Below, in pieces: positions 8,190 to 17,749 of a stretch of 64,000 nt of DNA (its first letter is position 1; each line of letters opens with the position of its first letter). Position numbers and translations under genes: made by a program. Source of the stretch: Calothrix sp. NIES-4101 (GTDB lineage: Bacteria > Cyanobacteriota > Cyanobacteriia > Cyanobacteriales > Nostocaceae); the NCBI GenBank assembly GCA_004296455.1, contig AP018280.1, forward strand, positions 1,550,001 through 1,614,000, read 5' to 3'. The notes below the pieces were generated by a model. It did no database searches, had not been told where the DNA came from, and saw only the letters and a list, made by a program, of their open reading frames with translations.

Positions 8190-9008
8190 ATGTTATCGAA
8201 GTCCATGCCGTCTACCAAAGCGATTGAACTTTTATACTGTTGCTCAGATTCACAAAAAGACGAAGAACTACAGCAAAGACTTGAAAAGCATCTGAGCCTC
8301 ATGAAGAGGCAAAAGGTAATTAATACTTGGCACAAGGGTATGACTGGCGCAGGAGAAGAATGGGAAAAGGAAATCACTACACGCCTAAATACTGCTGATA
8401 TGATCTTGCTCCTGATTAGTTCGGACTTAATATACTCTGATTATCATTGGGAATTTTTAGTACAACGAGCAATGAAACTACATGAGAATCGACAAGCTCG
8501 TGTTATTGCGATATTACTATGTCCATATGATAACTGGAAGTCAGAGTTCGGTAATATTAAAATCTTGCCTCATGATAACAAACCTGTGAGTAAGTGGAAA
8601 AACTACGATCATGCTTTTGAAAGCATTGCTAGAGGTATTCGAGAAGAAGCAAAAGCACTAACCGATCCTTACTTTCCTCTGAAAAAATCTTTTAAAATAA
8701 TTGGCGCTGGTGTTAAATCTTTGGCACAAAGTATTCTAGGTAATACAAGCTCTACAACATATGATTTATTGTCTTCTCGAAACGGTAAGCAAAAATTTCG
8801 CAGACAAGGTCAAGTCTCTCTAATACCTGTTATTGGAATTATTTTTGTACTTGCATTATTTTCTCAACTGAGAAACTTATCAACAATACATTTATCAGAA
8901 AGTAAATCCCGTACAAATCTCAAATCCAAACAAACAGATATATCTACTGGTTGGATACAATTAGGTGTAATTAATAAGGCTCTTCAGTTCTTTTTATGGA
9001 AAACTTAG
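8190..9008 (+). CDS. TIR-domain protein with C-terminal membrane anchor, probably truncated
   Basis: 272 residues. A TIR domain spans about 11-155 and is a close relative of the preceding TIR (shared EKHLSL.KRQ, WH.., LNTADMILLLISSD). The position of the catalytic glutamate in the neighbour (Glu131) is Leu90 here, within SDYHWEFLVQRA, although Glu88 lies two residues away; NADase activity is therefore doubtful. Residues 210-226 are a single hydrophobic segment (LIPVIGIIFVLALF), so the TIR is probably cytosolic and tethered. After STGWIQLGVIN the sequence loses its family character and stops. The following segment (9019-9435) looks like the missing extracytoplasmic tail in another frame. Confidence 0.75.
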   Translation: MLSKSMPSTKAIELLYCCSDSQKDEELQQRLEKHLSLMKRQKVINTWHKGMTGAGEEWEKEITTRLNTADMILLLISSDLIYSDYHWEFLVQRAMKLHENRQARVIAILLCPYDNWKSEFGNIKILPHDNKPVSKWKNYDHAFESIARGIREEAKALTDPYFPLKKSFKIIGAGVKSLAQSILGNTSSTTYDLLSSRNGKQKFRRQGQVSLIPVIGIIFVLALFSQLRNLSTIHLSESKSRTNLKSKQTDISTGWIQLGVINKALQFFLWKT

Positions 9009-9018
9009 CTAAAAATCC

Positions 9019-9435
9019 TTGAAAGCCTTATTACATAGGAATTTAGCCTCAAAAAGTATCATAGTTGCTTGTAATCATTGTTTTGTAAGGGTTTTACTGC
9101 AAAAAAACCTCAAGCTCCATAAAACTTGCCGAAGAGCCATTAATAAAGATTCTAAAATATCTGCTGGAACACAATTGCTTAAACCATCCAATAAGGACTT
9201 ATATCCTAGTATTGACCCTCCAGTTGTTCCAAAACAAGGAGATATAGCAATTGTGAAGTACATAGTCAATTTAAGGGGTGATAAATTTTTATCAGGGAAA
9301 TTTAAAAAACTGCAACCTGGAGAGAAATTAATTGTGCGGAAAGTCGAAATTTTCAAAAAATCCAGTCAAGCTTCACCTTATATTGTACTCCGAGCACAAG
9401 TTAGTAAATGCGATCGCACTTGTAGTCATAAATAG
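9019..9435 (+). pseudogene. Out-of-frame tail of the TIR-membrane protein (SH3-like segment)
   Basis: The part from about residue 69 (VVPKQGDIAIVKYIVNLRGDK... to CDRTC) resembles an SH3-like beta domain of the kind that ends membrane-anchored signalling proteins in cyanobacteria: a V-VNLR motif, then L-PGEKL, then a Cys-pair ending. The first 60 residues (RNLASKSIIVACNHC...) look like non-coding sequence read through. The simplest reading is that 8190-9435 was one gene (TIR, membrane helix, SH3-like domain) damaged by frameshifts around 8985-9180. A separate small gene without a good start is the alternative. Confidence 0.5.
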
Positions 9436-9504
9436 CCCATAAAAATCAAGCAATAATAGTAGCATTTCCAACAATAGGTGCTTATATCTCCCAAGTACAA
9501 TCAT

Positions 9505-10755
9505 TCATTTCTTCGCTTTAATACCAGTAAGTAAGGTGGCAACCCAACTGGAAATAATTGTCAATGGCAGAAAAATTGCTAGCGGTATAATCCACAATTC
9601 TTTACTTACTAAAGATAAAATTATGGCGATACTGCCGATGGTGGCAAGGCTAATTGTATAGATTGTCATGCCTAGGCGCATCCATCCTTCTTGACAGTTG
9701 AAAGTTGCTGCTGTGGGTATGAGTAATAAACCAAATACAATTGCACCAATTAATGGACTAATACTATTAGTAAATATCCACACACCTAAAGATAATAAAG
9801 CAATTCCAAAGCAAGCACCCCACCAGTTAGATTGTTGAATTTCTGCTTCCGAAAGTGCTAAACGTCCAAATTTATTTAGACGCAGTAACAAAGTAAAAAA
9901 TGGATCGGCAATCCATGTGAAAATGACAAATAGGAGATAAACGATCGCAACAATAATGACTAAGGGTTTTAATCCGACTTGATGCAATCCTACTAACATT
10001 AAGCGCACGGCAAAATATAAGCCGATCGCAAATACCCATCTGGTAATATGATTTAGGCGTGACGACCATAAGAAGTAGCGCAGTAAGATGCGATAAATGG
10101 GGTTTTTTGCCTTAAGTGCTTCGACTACTCCTTGACGTGCCCATTCCATATTCGGGTTGAGTCGTAGTGCTTCGCGAAAGTATGTCAGAGCTTTGTCAGG
10201 AGATTTCCCATGAGATAGCAAAATCCAACCGCTACTGGCATAGGAGGAAGCGTCTTCGGGAGATAAAGAAATTGCATCCGCCACTGCTTGAATAGCTTCG
10301 TCTCCTTTTCCTAACTGCGATAGCGACAAAGCTCGATAATTCAAACATTCTACATGTTCGGAATTGATCGCTAATCCCTGAATTGCGGCATCAAGGGTAT
10401 TTTGCCATTGTTTGCGATTGTAGTGACAGCGTGCCAATAAAGCAAAATAAGCAGCCTGGTAAGGGTTGAGACGAATCGCTGCATATACCGACTTTTCTGC
10501 TGCCTCCAACTGATTGCGATCGCATAAAATATAACCCAGGATGTAATGGGGAAATGGTAAATCTGGGGTTAGGGAAATTGCTGTTTCTGCTGCTTGAGTC
10601 GCTTCTTGGTAACGTTGTTGATAATTTAAACATAACCCTAACAGGGCATAGGTATAACCTTCATGGGGAGACTCAGCCAAAGCTTTACGGAGTTCCACCT
10701 CTGCCATCTCATAACGAGATTGTTCTAATAGTAATGTTGCACGCTCGATGTTCAC
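9505..10755 (-). CDS. TPR-repeat membrane protein
   Basis: 416 residues starting at a GTG. Residues 1-205 are about six tetratricopeptide repeats (for example YALLGLCLNYQQRYQEA, YILGYILCDRNQLEAAEK). The C-terminal half (about 225-412) has five or six hydrophobic segments, so the TPR part is displayed at a membrane. It lies 72 bp downstream of the TPR-AAA ATPase on the same strand, and the two may form an operon. TPR domains recruit partner proteins; no catalytic motif is visible. The function is unknown; a scaffold for assembly or quality control together with the ATPase is a guess. Confidence 0.8.
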   Translation of the reverse strand: MNIERATLLLEQSRYEMAEVELRKALAESPHEGYTYALLGLCLNYQQRYQEATQAAETAISLTPDLPFPHYILGYILCDRNQLEAAEKSVYAAIRLNPYQAAYFALLARCHYNRKQWQNTLDAAIQGLAINSEHVECLNYRALSLSQLGKGDEAIQAVADAISLSPEDASSYASSGWILLSHGKSPDKALTYFREALRLNPNMEWARQGVVEALKAKNPIYRILLRYFLWSSRLNHITRWVFAIGLYFAVRLMLVGLHQVGLKPLVIIVAIVYLLFVIFTWIADPFFTLLLRLNKFGRLALSEAEIQQSNWWGACFGIALLSLGVWIFTNSISPLIGAIVFGLLLIPTAATFNCQEGWMRLGMTIYTISLATIGSIAIILSLVSKELWIIPLAIFLPLTIISSWVATLLTGIKAKK

Positions 10756-10827
10756 TGGGAAAGGAGTTAGGGAATGCTGATAGGGAAATGCTCAGAACTG
10801 AGTGGGGAATCAAGAATTAACTACAAA

Positions 10828-12174
10828 CTACATTTTTAAATACTTCAAGATATCGTCATATAAGCCACCTTCATTGGCATATAGGGCATAATTACGGGCT
10901 GTAGTAAACCATTCTTTGGTTGATGGCTTAATAGTTGCAGCAGCAGAAAGTAAATCTTTGGTTGAGAGGGGTTTGGGAATACCAATTTTCATCGCTTCTT
11001 GTAATTTGCGTTCCACTGCTAAATCAACCACTGCTTTTAAGTCGGCTCCGGAGAAATTCTCTGTCTTTTTGCTCACATGTTCGTAGTCAATTTCCTCAAG
11101 TGGCTTGCCTTGACACAATAAACGCAAAGTAGCTGTTCTGGCTTTCGCATCTGGTGGTGGTACAAATAAGATTCTGTCAAATCTGCCTGGACGGCGAAAG
11201 GCTGTATCTAGATGCCAGGGAGCATTGGTAGCTGCCAAAATCAATACACCTTCATTCGAGCTTTTGACACCATCCAGTTCTGATAAAAACTGATTGATTA
11301 CCATTCGACTCGAACTTTGTCGCAAGTCGGTACGATTAGCGGCAAGGGCATCTACTTCATCGAAAAATAAGACGCAGGGTTGATTGTAGCGGGCTTGCTC
11401 AAAGATTTCATGTAAATTACGTTCGCTATTCCCCAGCCACATGTCGAGGACATCGTTTATACCAACGGAAATAAAGCTGGAATTGATTTCGCCAGCAGTG
11501 GCACGGGCAAGATATGTTTTACCACACCCTGGAGGGCCATAGAGTAAAATTCCACCCCCAATAGTTTTACCGTAAGCTTTGTAGAGTTCGGGTTGGTTGA
11601 GGGGATAGATAATTTTCAAACGAATTTCATCTTTGACTGCATCCATTCCCCCGACATCTTGGAAGGAAATTTCCGGGCGTTCCAGGATATCTTCATCTAA
11701 GAAGGCGATGTCATCTCTAAGAATCGCTCTGATTTTACCATTGACAACTTCGTTGCTGGTTTCCGTGTCTGTAATCCCCAGAAGTCCAGCAAAATCTGCA
11801 TCTGCGATCGCCGGGTCAAGAGCGATCGCCTGACGATATTGGCTGACTGCTTGCTTAACTGCACCGGAATTTAATAATAATCGCGCATGTAATAGATATG
11901 CAAGTGGCGGACAATCGGAACGTTTCACAAAATCTTCAACAATCACTAAAGCTTGCGAATGCTTGCCCTGTTGATAAAATGCTTTTGCTAATCCTAGTTT
12001 TAATTCACTTTCTTCTGGCTTAAGCGCCAAAGCCTGACGGTATTCTTGCTCGGCTTCGTCAAATTGCCCCACACTCAAGAGCATTTCTGCCAAGTGTTGT
12101 CTGAGGGGAACATTATTTGGAGAAAATTTTAGTGCCTCGCGCAGTGCTCTTACCGTTTCCTGGCTGGTAGTCAT
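10828..12174 (-). CDS. TPR-AAA+ ATPase
   Basis: 448 residues from the preferred ATG at 12174 (an in-frame TTG at 12216 would add 14). Residues 1-125 hold three TPR units; 165-400 are a single classical AAA module: FQDVGGMDAVKDEI, Walker A GPPGCGKT (213-220), Walker B VLFFDE (268-273), sensor-1 LAATNAPW, and arginine fingers in FRRPGRFDR (about 327-334), plus a C-terminal helical lid. The VGGMD entry motif places it near the Cdc48/Vps4/FtsH-type AAA proteins, without protease or second ATPase domains. It probably remodels protein substrates bound through the TPR part. The neighbouring TPR membrane protein is a plausible partner. Confidence 0.88.
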   Translation of the reverse strand: MTTSQETVRALREALKFSPNNVPLRQHLAEMLLSVGQFDEAEQEYRQALALKPEESELKLGLAKAFYQQGKHSQALVIVEDFVKRSDCPPLAYLLHARLLLNSGAVKQAVSQYRQAIALDPAIADADFAGLLGITDTETSNEVVNGKIRAILRDDIAFLDEDILERPEISFQDVGGMDAVKDEIRLKIIYPLNQPELYKAYGKTIGGGILLYGPPGCGKTYLARATAGEINSSFISVGINDVLDMWLGNSERNLHEIFEQARYNQPCVLFFDEVDALAANRTDLRQSSSRMVINQFLSELDGVKSSNEGVLILAATNAPWHLDTAFRRPGRFDRILFVPPPDAKARTATLRLLCQGKPLEEIDYEHVSKKTENFSGADLKAVVDLAVERKLQEAMKIGIPKPLSTKDLLSAAATIKPSTKEWFTTARNYALYANEGGLYDDILKYLKM

Positions 12175-12390
12175 ATCATTTTCGACTTTGATTTTTTGGT
12201 TAAAAAAGAAATTCAAATGCAGTAGTGTCTATCATAAGCAATCAAAAATTGAGTTGATGAAAATGAAAGTAGCTCAAATACTTGCCCTGTGAAGTTTTGA
12301 GGCTATTCTCAAATGCCTATTTTTCCTGACTTACTATCAAAAATGACTATAGGTAGGGATTTGTGGATGACTACACAACAACCTGATGCC

Positions 12391-13290
12391 CTATTCCTCC
12401 TCACTCGCAAACTGAGCCGGTATTTCCAGGGGAATTTGACCTAATAAACCTTTACGGAAATCAGTGAGCAATTGACAGGCTGTACGTTCTACGTCGCCGT
12501 TGTAACGATATTCCGCTAATGCATGAAGATATGCTTCACCTGTGTAGTCGCTGGGATCAAAATTGTAACGGGTTTTCAAGAGATTTTTGGGTAATAAATT
12601 TGATGCCACTGCTTCGAGATAAGTAATAATATCTACGAATGCCGATGCAATTAATTGATTATCGTAGGAGGCATTGCCAATATCATCACAAATCGCTAAT
12701 TTGACGGCAGCTTCTTGATCTTGCAATTTTAGAGGGATGACACCAGGTGCATCCAGTAATTCTAATTGATCGGAAATTCTCACCCAGCGCAAGGAACGAG
12801 TTACGCCGGGACGGGCTGCACTTTCGACTACACGTTTACCAAGCAAGCGATTAATTAAAGCCGATTTTCCCACGTTGGGAAATCCAATCACCACAGCACG
12901 GACAGGGCGTGGTAACATTCCTCGACTTTTGCGACGTTGATTTAATTCAATTCCTGCTGCCTGTGCAGCTTTAGCAACTGCGGCTACACCTTGTCCTTGC
13001 TGGGCGTTGGTGTAATAGGGCACTTCATTATTCTCTTGAAACCAGTTTGTCCAAGTTTGCCGGACTTGGGGGGAAATCATATCCAAGCGGTTCAGCACGA
13101 GTATGCGGGATTTATTCCCAATCCAGTCGAATAATTGCGGGTGGTGGGTGGAAATGGGAATACGTGCATCGCGAACTTCGAGAACGACATCAACAAGTTT
13201 GAGTTGTTCTTTGAGTTGCTTTTCAGCTTTGGCGATATGTCCGGGATACCACTGGATAATATTTAATTTATAGTTTTGAGTTAGTCCCAT
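12391..13290 (-). CDS. ylqF: Ribosome biogenesis GTPase YlqF/RbgA-like
   Basis: 299 residues with the circularly permuted GTPase order: G4 NRLD (67-70) precedes G1 GFPNVGKS (136-143), G2 Thr164 in PGVTRS, and G3 DAPG (180-183). The N-terminal QWYPGHIAKA motif is typical of the YlqF/RbgA family, which binds the 50S subunit late in assembly and promotes completion in a GTP-dependent way. The C-terminal 90 residues are the RNA-binding helical domain. The ATG start at 13290 gives the family length. It lies close to a VOC gene and hisA on the same strand (30-bp gap) and may be read with them. Confidence 0.92.
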   Translation of the reverse strand: MGLTQNYKLNIIQWYPGHIAKAEKQLKEQLKLVDVVLEVRDARIPISTHHPQLFDWIGNKSRILVLNRLDMISPQVRQTWTNWFQENNEVPYYTNAQQGQGVAAVAKAAQAAGIELNQRRKSRGMLPRPVRAVVIGFPNVGKSALINRLLGKRVVESAARPGVTRSLRWVRISDQLELLDAPGVIPLKLQDQEAAVKLAICDDIGNASYDNQLIASAFVDIITYLEAVASNLLPKNLLKTRYNFDPSDYTGEAYLHALAEYRYNGDVERTACQLLTDFRKGLLGQIPLEIPAQFASEEE

Positions 13291-13320
13291 TTTTTAAGTA
13301 CTGAGTGAATTAGTTGGAAG

Positions 13321-13716
13321 TTAAAAATTCTCCTTTGAATTTCTAGTTTCCTGATGTAGTATGATTCGATTACCGTCGGGGTCGTAACTATAGATTTCTT
13401 GTCCGTGGGATGCTGTAATAATTTTTCCTGGTGGCGGATATCCTAAGTTAGTTAGATGTGCGATCGCATCTTTTAAGTCTTTAACCTCTAAGCACAAACT
13501 CATTTTACTCTGGGTCAGTGCTGCAAATTCCGCTTCATGTGTCGCTTTGGGTTGAAAGATGCCTAATTTCACACCGGGAAGTTGATATTCTGCATATACA
13601 TTAGGAATATACTTTCTCGGTTGCTGGTTGAGAAAAGCGGTGTAAAAATTCACTAGTATTTCTAAGTTAGTTGCTGCGAGAGTGACTAGAGAATCTGTTA
13701 CTTGCATTTTAGGCAT
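13321..13716 (-). CDS. VOC (glyoxalase/bleomycin-resistance fold) family protein
   Basis: 131 residues with the paired beta-alpha-beta-beta-beta modules of the vicinal oxygen chelate fold: DSLVTLAATNLEILVNFYTAFL at the start, LCLEVKDLKDAIAHL near residue 75, and the closing SYDPDGNRIILHQ, which usually carries a metal ligand. Members include glyoxalases, dioxygenases and antibiotic-binding proteins; the substrate cannot be told from sequence alone. Two Met codons (1 and 4) are possible starts. It is separated from hisA by only 9 bp, so cotranscription is likely, without an obvious functional link. Confidence 0.85.
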   Translation of the reverse strand: MPKMQVTDSLVTLAATNLEILVNFYTAFLNQQPRKYIPNVYAEYQLPGVKLGIFQPKATHEAEFAALTQSKMSLCLEVKDLKDAIAHLTNLGYPPPGKIITASHGQEIYSYDPDGNRIILHQETRNSKENF

Positions 13717-13725
13717 CTTTAAAAA

Positions 13726-14499
13726 TTAAGCAAAGCTGGAAAAATCTAAATTTGGGGGAATATCTTGAATACGCCCGGAACCAACAGCACGGATGGCTTC
13801 ACGTAATGAAACATCACCCGTATAAATTGCCCGTCCAACGATCGCAGCTGTGACTCCTTGAGGTTCCAGTGCTAGTAAACTGAGTAAGTCAGTGACAGAA
13901 CTCACGCCACCAGAGGCAATTACGGGTATAGAAATTGTATTTGCAAGTTCGCGGAGTGCTTCTAAATTTGGTCCTGCGAGGGTTCCATCTCGGTGAATAT
14001 CGGTGTAAATTATTGCCGATGCACCAAACTCTTGCATTTGCATGGCAAGTTGGGTAGCTTCGACTTCCGAGGTTTCCAACCAACCGCGTGTAGCAACTTT
14101 GCCGTTGCGGGCATCAATCCCCACGATAATTTGTGTGGGAAATTCTTGGCAGAGGCTTTGTACTAACTGGGGTTGTTCGACGGCAATGGTTCCTAAAATT
14201 GCCCAGCACACCCCAATATCAAATAATTGTTTCACACTATCGCGATCGCGTAATCCGCCACCGACTTCAACTGGGATTGATATCGTATTTGTAATTGCGG
14301 CGATCGCTTCTAGGTTAGCGGGTTTACCTGCTTTTGCACCATCTAAATCGACTAAATGTAGTCGAGTTGCGCCTTCGTCTTGCCACTGTTTGGCAACTTC
14401 AACTGGATTTTCGTTAAAGACTTGCGACTGTGCGTAGTCTCCTTGATATAGTCGCACGCAGCGACCGGCAAGTAAATCAATTGCTGGAATAACTTCCAT
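13726..14499 (-). CDS. hisA: Phosphoribosylformimino-5-aminoimidazole carboxamide ribotide isomerase (HisA)
   Basis: Catalyses the Amadori rearrangement of ProFAR to PRFAR, the fourth step of histidine synthesis. It is a 257-residue TIM barrel of normal length with both phosphate-binding halves: the N-terminal catalytic Asp8 in [13 protein letters not shown], Asp129 in VGIDARNGK, and the glycine-rich phosphate loops VEVGGGLR (about 77-84) and IASGGVS (about 195-201). The remaining his genes are not in this window, as is usual in cyanobacteria, where they are scattered. It is followed at once by the VOC gene. Confidence 0.95.
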   Translation of the reverse strand: MEVIPAIDLLAGRCVRLYQGDYAQSQVFNENPVEVAKQWQDEGATRLHLVDLDGAKAGKPANLEAIAAITNTISIPVEVGGGLRDRDSVKQLFDIGVCWAILGTIAVEQPQLVQSLCQEFPTQIIVGIDARNGKVATRGWLETSEVEATQLAMQMQEFGASAIIYTDIHRDGTLAGPNLEALRELANTISIPVIASGGVSSVTDLLSLLALEPQGVTAAIVGRAIYTGDVSLREAIRAVGSGRIQDIPPNLDFSSFA

Positions 14500-14584
14500 T
14501 TTTGCGTTCCTTATAAAAGTATAATTCTCACTGCCGTGATCGTTTTGAGACAGTGAGTTGCAGTTGAATTTTGTTGGGAGAATG

Positions 14585-15721
14585 TCAAAAAGTCCTATAC
14601 AGTGTATCGCGTTGTTGATACGGACGTTGACAAGATGTTGCGATCGCTTTTTGGAAATCCTCTACTTCCATACAGGTTCCACCAATTGCACCTGCCATTG
14701 TCGTAATGTGTTCTTCCATCAACGTGCCACCAATATCATTACAACCCCACTTTAAAGCTTCGGTGGCTCCTGCAAGTCCCAGTTTTACCCAACTTGGTTG
14801 GTGATTAATGATGTAATTTCCTAAATAAATTCGAGCTACTGCTGTCAGTAAAAGTGCGTCTTTTAACACTGGTTGGTCACGTCCAACACGACGACGCAAG
14901 GATTTTGGTGCTTCCTTACCCACAAAAGGTAACAAAATAAACTCTGTGATTCTGGTGGGATAATTATTGGCGATCGCTTTTTGTTGCAGAAGTCGCAATT
15001 TTTCTAAATGTTCGATTTGTTGTTCGGGTGTTTCAATATGCCCCGATAGCATGGTGCTGGTGGTGGGTAATCCGAGTTTGTGCGCTGTTTCAATAATTTC
15101 TAACCAGGTATTCGCGTCAATTTTCTCTGGACACAGAACCTTTCTCACATCATCATTTAAAACTTCAGCAGCAGTCCCCGGTATGGAACCAACACCAGCA
15201 TTCCTGAGTGCGCTAATAACTTCGATGTAGGAAATATGATCTAGTCGAGCAATAAATTGGATTTCTTGAGGTGAAAAGGCGTGTAGGTGTAGGTGGGGAA
15301 ACTCTTGTTTGATGGTTTCTACTAACTTAATGTAGTAATTTAAAGCCTTACCATCAATTTTGGCTTCCGGATTCAATCCACCCTGCATACAGATTTCTGT
15401 CGCCCCTCTTCTGACTGCGTCGGTGGTTTTTTCACGAATTTGCGCCCAATCTAACCAATATGCGCCGACTTCACCCTCATCTCGACGAAAAGCACAAAAG
15501 CTACAGTGTTGCTCGCAGATATTGGTAAAATTAATATTACGGTTAATCACATAAGTTACAGTATTACCCGCCTGTTTCTGACGTAATTTGTCAGCAGTGT
15601 TGTGAATTTCGCTAACAATATCTGAGTCAGTTTGTTTAAGTAATATTACTCCCTCTGCTGGAGATAAATCATACCCCTCACAGATGCGATCAAGAATAGC
15701 ATCAACAGTTGCAGTAGCCAC
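14585..15721 (-). CDS. cofH: F0 synthase subunit 2, radical SAM enzyme CofH
   Basis: Together with CofG it builds the deazaflavin F0 (7,8-didemethyl-8-hydroxy-5-deazariboflavin) from tyrosine and a ribityl-uracil precursor. The protein has 378 residues and the radical-SAM cluster motif C69-EQH-C73-SF-C76, followed by the CofH-type [19 protein letters not shown], the HAFSP loop and LSGH/ETPEQQ are further family marks. In cyanobacteria F0 is used as the antenna pigment of some DNA photolyases. The start is a GTG. No cofG or photolyase gene is nearby. It stands between hisA and a divergent monooxygenase-like gene. Confidence 0.93.
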   Translation of the reverse strand: MATATVDAILDRICEGYDLSPAEGVILLKQTDSDIVSEIHNTADKLRQKQAGNTVTYVINRNINFTNICEQHCSFCAFRRDEGEVGAYWLDWAQIREKTTDAVRRGATEICMQGGLNPEAKIDGKALNYYIKLVETIKQEFPHLHLHAFSPQEIQFIARLDHISYIEVISALRNAGVGSIPGTAAEVLNDDVRKVLCPEKIDANTWLEIIETAHKLGLPTTSTMLSGHIETPEQQIEHLEKLRLLQQKAIANNYPTRITEFILLPFVGKEAPKSLRRRVGRDQPVLKDALLLTAVARIYLGNYIINHQPSWVKLGLAGATEALKWGCNDIGGTLMEEHITTMAGAIGGTCMEVEDFQKAIATSCQRPYQQRDTLYRTF

Positions 15722-15827
15722 AGTTCTCCAACAGGATATAGGAATCAGAATTTAGGAGTCAGAATAATAGAAATCAAAATCCAAAAATCAGCATAAAATT
15801 AGTTGGCAGAAGTTCAGATTCCATTTC

Positions 15828-16139
15828 ATGATACTAGAAGTTGCCATTCTTGATGTTAAACCTGGCATGGCTGGAGAATTTGCAGCTACCTTTAAAATAG
15901 CCTCAACCATCATTGCTTCGATGTCGGGATATATTTCTCACGAACTCCAACGTTGTGTAGAAACGGAGAACCGTTATATCCTGTTGGTGCGCTGGCAAAA
16001 ATTAGAAGATCATACTATTGGGTTTCGCCAATCACTAGAATATCAACAATGGCGATCGCTCTTACATCATTTCTATGAACCTTTCCCAACGGTGGAACAC
16101 TATACCCCTATTGATGAAATTACTTCTCCTGATTTCTGA
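15828..16139 (+). CDS. Antibiotic biosynthesis monooxygenase (ABM)-fold protein
   Basis: 103 residues with the dimeric ferredoxin-like fold of the ABM family: opening strand MILEVAILDVKPGMAGEF, central GYISHELQRCVETENRYILLVRWQKLEDH, and closing helix FRQSLEYQQWRSLLHHFYEPFP. These small proteins act as cofactor-free monooxygenases, heme-degrading enzymes or ligand binders; the residue set here does not decide which. It is divergent from cofH with a 106-bp spacer. No operon partner follows. Confidence 0.85.
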   Translation: MILEVAILDVKPGMAGEFAATFKIASTIIASMSGYISHELQRCVETENRYILLVRWQKLEDHTIGFRQSLEYQQWRSLLHHFYEPFPTVEHYTPIDEITSPDF

Positions 16140-16491
16140 TGCCTGGTTTTATTCCTGCCCCAACTTGAATCAAATCACCATCTCAAATTAAGTTGCGAGA
16201 AACCATTATCATTCATCATATAGATAGAATACAGACAAAATTTCCCATAGATGCCTATGAGACAACTTGTAAAGTCAATATCAAGTAACTTCTCAGTCGG
16301 GCGCAGCATACAAACTTGTTGTTACATCAAGATTCTATATTGATTCTTCAATTTACAAATAAATTAACAAATTTAAAGTCTTTGACATTCAACCCAAATC
16401 AGACTTAGCATTTGATTTAACTTTAATACAAAAATCAACATCCTCCACCAAAAAAACACTTCCTAGCACTGTTCCCTCAACAATTTTTTGA
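16140..16491. other. Spacer before the glycosyltransferase pair
   Basis: An AT-rich 352-bp stretch with no credible gene; one short hairpin, CATAG-atgc-CTATG, lies at about 16247-16260. Presumably it carries the promoter of the glycosyltransferase pair; I see no recognisable box. Confidence 0.4.
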
Positions 16492-17733
16492 ATGAGTATC
16501 ATCGAACCAAATTCACTCCTCTCAGTGCCAACTGGTCCTTTACGGATTTCAAAATTTCCTCCCTCATCTGCATACCGAGTCAGAAATAACGTTCTGTTCT
16601 CGCTCGTGATTCCCACCTACAAAGAGCGGGACAATGTCCAAAAGATTGTGGAAACACTGAGCAAGTTACTCGATGAATCAATCCCCTGGGACTATGAACT
16701 AATTATCGTTGATGATGATAGTCCCGATCGCACTTGGGAAGTTGCACAATCTCTGATTCCTGAATATCCTCAATTACGGGTAATGCGTCGTCAAGGTGAA
16801 CGAGGACTGTCATCTGCTGTAGTTCGCGGTTGGCAAGCCGCAGAAGGAAAAATTTTAGGGGTGATTGATGGCGATTTACAGCATCCTCCGCAAGTGTTGT
16901 TACAATTGTTACGTGCTGTTGAAGAAGGTGCTGATTTAGCTGTTGCTAGCCGTCACGTTGATGGCGGAGGTGTTAGCAGTTGGAGTTTTGTCAGGAGATT
17001 TTTGTCCCGTGGTGCCCAAATTTTGGGTTTAATGTTTCTACCCCATGTTTTAGGTAGAGTTTCCGACCCGATGAGCGGTTATTTTTTATTGAAAAGAGAC
17101 AGTATTGTTGAAGCTAATCTTAACCCTGTTGGGTACAAAATTCTTTTAGAAGTTTTGGGACGGGGTAATATTGATGAAATTGCCGAAGTTGGGTATGTGT
17201 TTAGTGAAAGGCTAGAGGGTGAAAGTAAGGTGACATGGAGGCATTATGTTGATTATCTACATCATTTGCTGCGCCTACGCTTAACAACTGGACATTTAGG
17301 ACGCTTCCGCCAAAAATTGAATTTTCCCATCGTCAGATTTTTACGTTTTGGTGCGGTGGGTTTTAGCGGGTTGTTTGTGGACTTAGCAGTATTTCATATT
17401 CTGCGGCAAATCATTGGTTTGGGATTAACTCGCAGTACAATACTTTCGGCGGAAGTGGCGATAATTAACAATTTTTTATGGAACGATGTTTGGACGTTTC
17501 GGGATATTTCCCGTTGGCAAAAAGGTGGCAAGGCTCGTTTTCGCCGATTTTTGAAATTTAACGTTATTTGTCTAACTGGGGTAATTTTACAAGCCTTGAT
17601 TGTGAACTTACTATTTAATGTTTTGGGAGTAAACCAGTATATCGCCAAATTAATTGCGATCGCATTTGTTGTTCTCTGGAACTTTTGGGTTAATCTCAAA
17701 CTCAGTTGGCGTATAACAGATGTAAATAAATAA
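16492..17733 (+). CDS. GT2 polyprenyl-phosphate glycosyltransferase fused to a GtrA membrane domain
   Basis: 413 residues. Residues 35-265 are a dolichol-phosphate-mannose-synthase-like GT2 domain with VIPTYKERDNV (39-49), DDDSPDR (74-80) and the metal-site region DGDLQHPP (126-133). Residues 283-410 form a GtrA-type domain with about four membrane helices (FGAVGFSGLFVDL, AEVAIINNFLWNDVWTF). Such enzymes load a sugar onto a polyprenyl phosphate and help present it across the membrane. The gene for a GT39-like transferase, which would use such lipid-linked sugars, follows after 16 bp, so the two probably work in sequence. The sugar is unknown. Confidence 0.9.
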   Translation: MSIIEPNSLLSVPTGPLRISKFPPSSAYRVRNNVLFSLVIPTYKERDNVQKIVETLSKLLDESIPWDYELIIVDDDSPDRTWEVAQSLIPEYPQLRVMRRQGERGLSSAVVRGWQAAEGKILGVIDGDLQHPPQVLLQLLRAVEEGADLAVASRHVDGGGVSSWSFVRRFLSRGAQILGLMFLPHVLGRVSDPMSGYFLLKRDSIVEANLNPVGYKILLEVLGRGNIDEIAEVGYVFSERLEGESKVTWRHYVDYLHHLLRLRLTTGHLGRFRQKLNFPIVRFLRFGAVGFSGLFVDLAVFHILRQIIGLGLTRSTILSAEVAIINNFLWNDVWTFRDISRWQKGGKARFRRFLKFNVICLTGVILQALIVNLLFNVLGVNQYIAKLIAIAFVVLWNFWVNLKLSWRITDVNK

Positions 17734-17749
17734 GGGAAAAGGAAAAATA

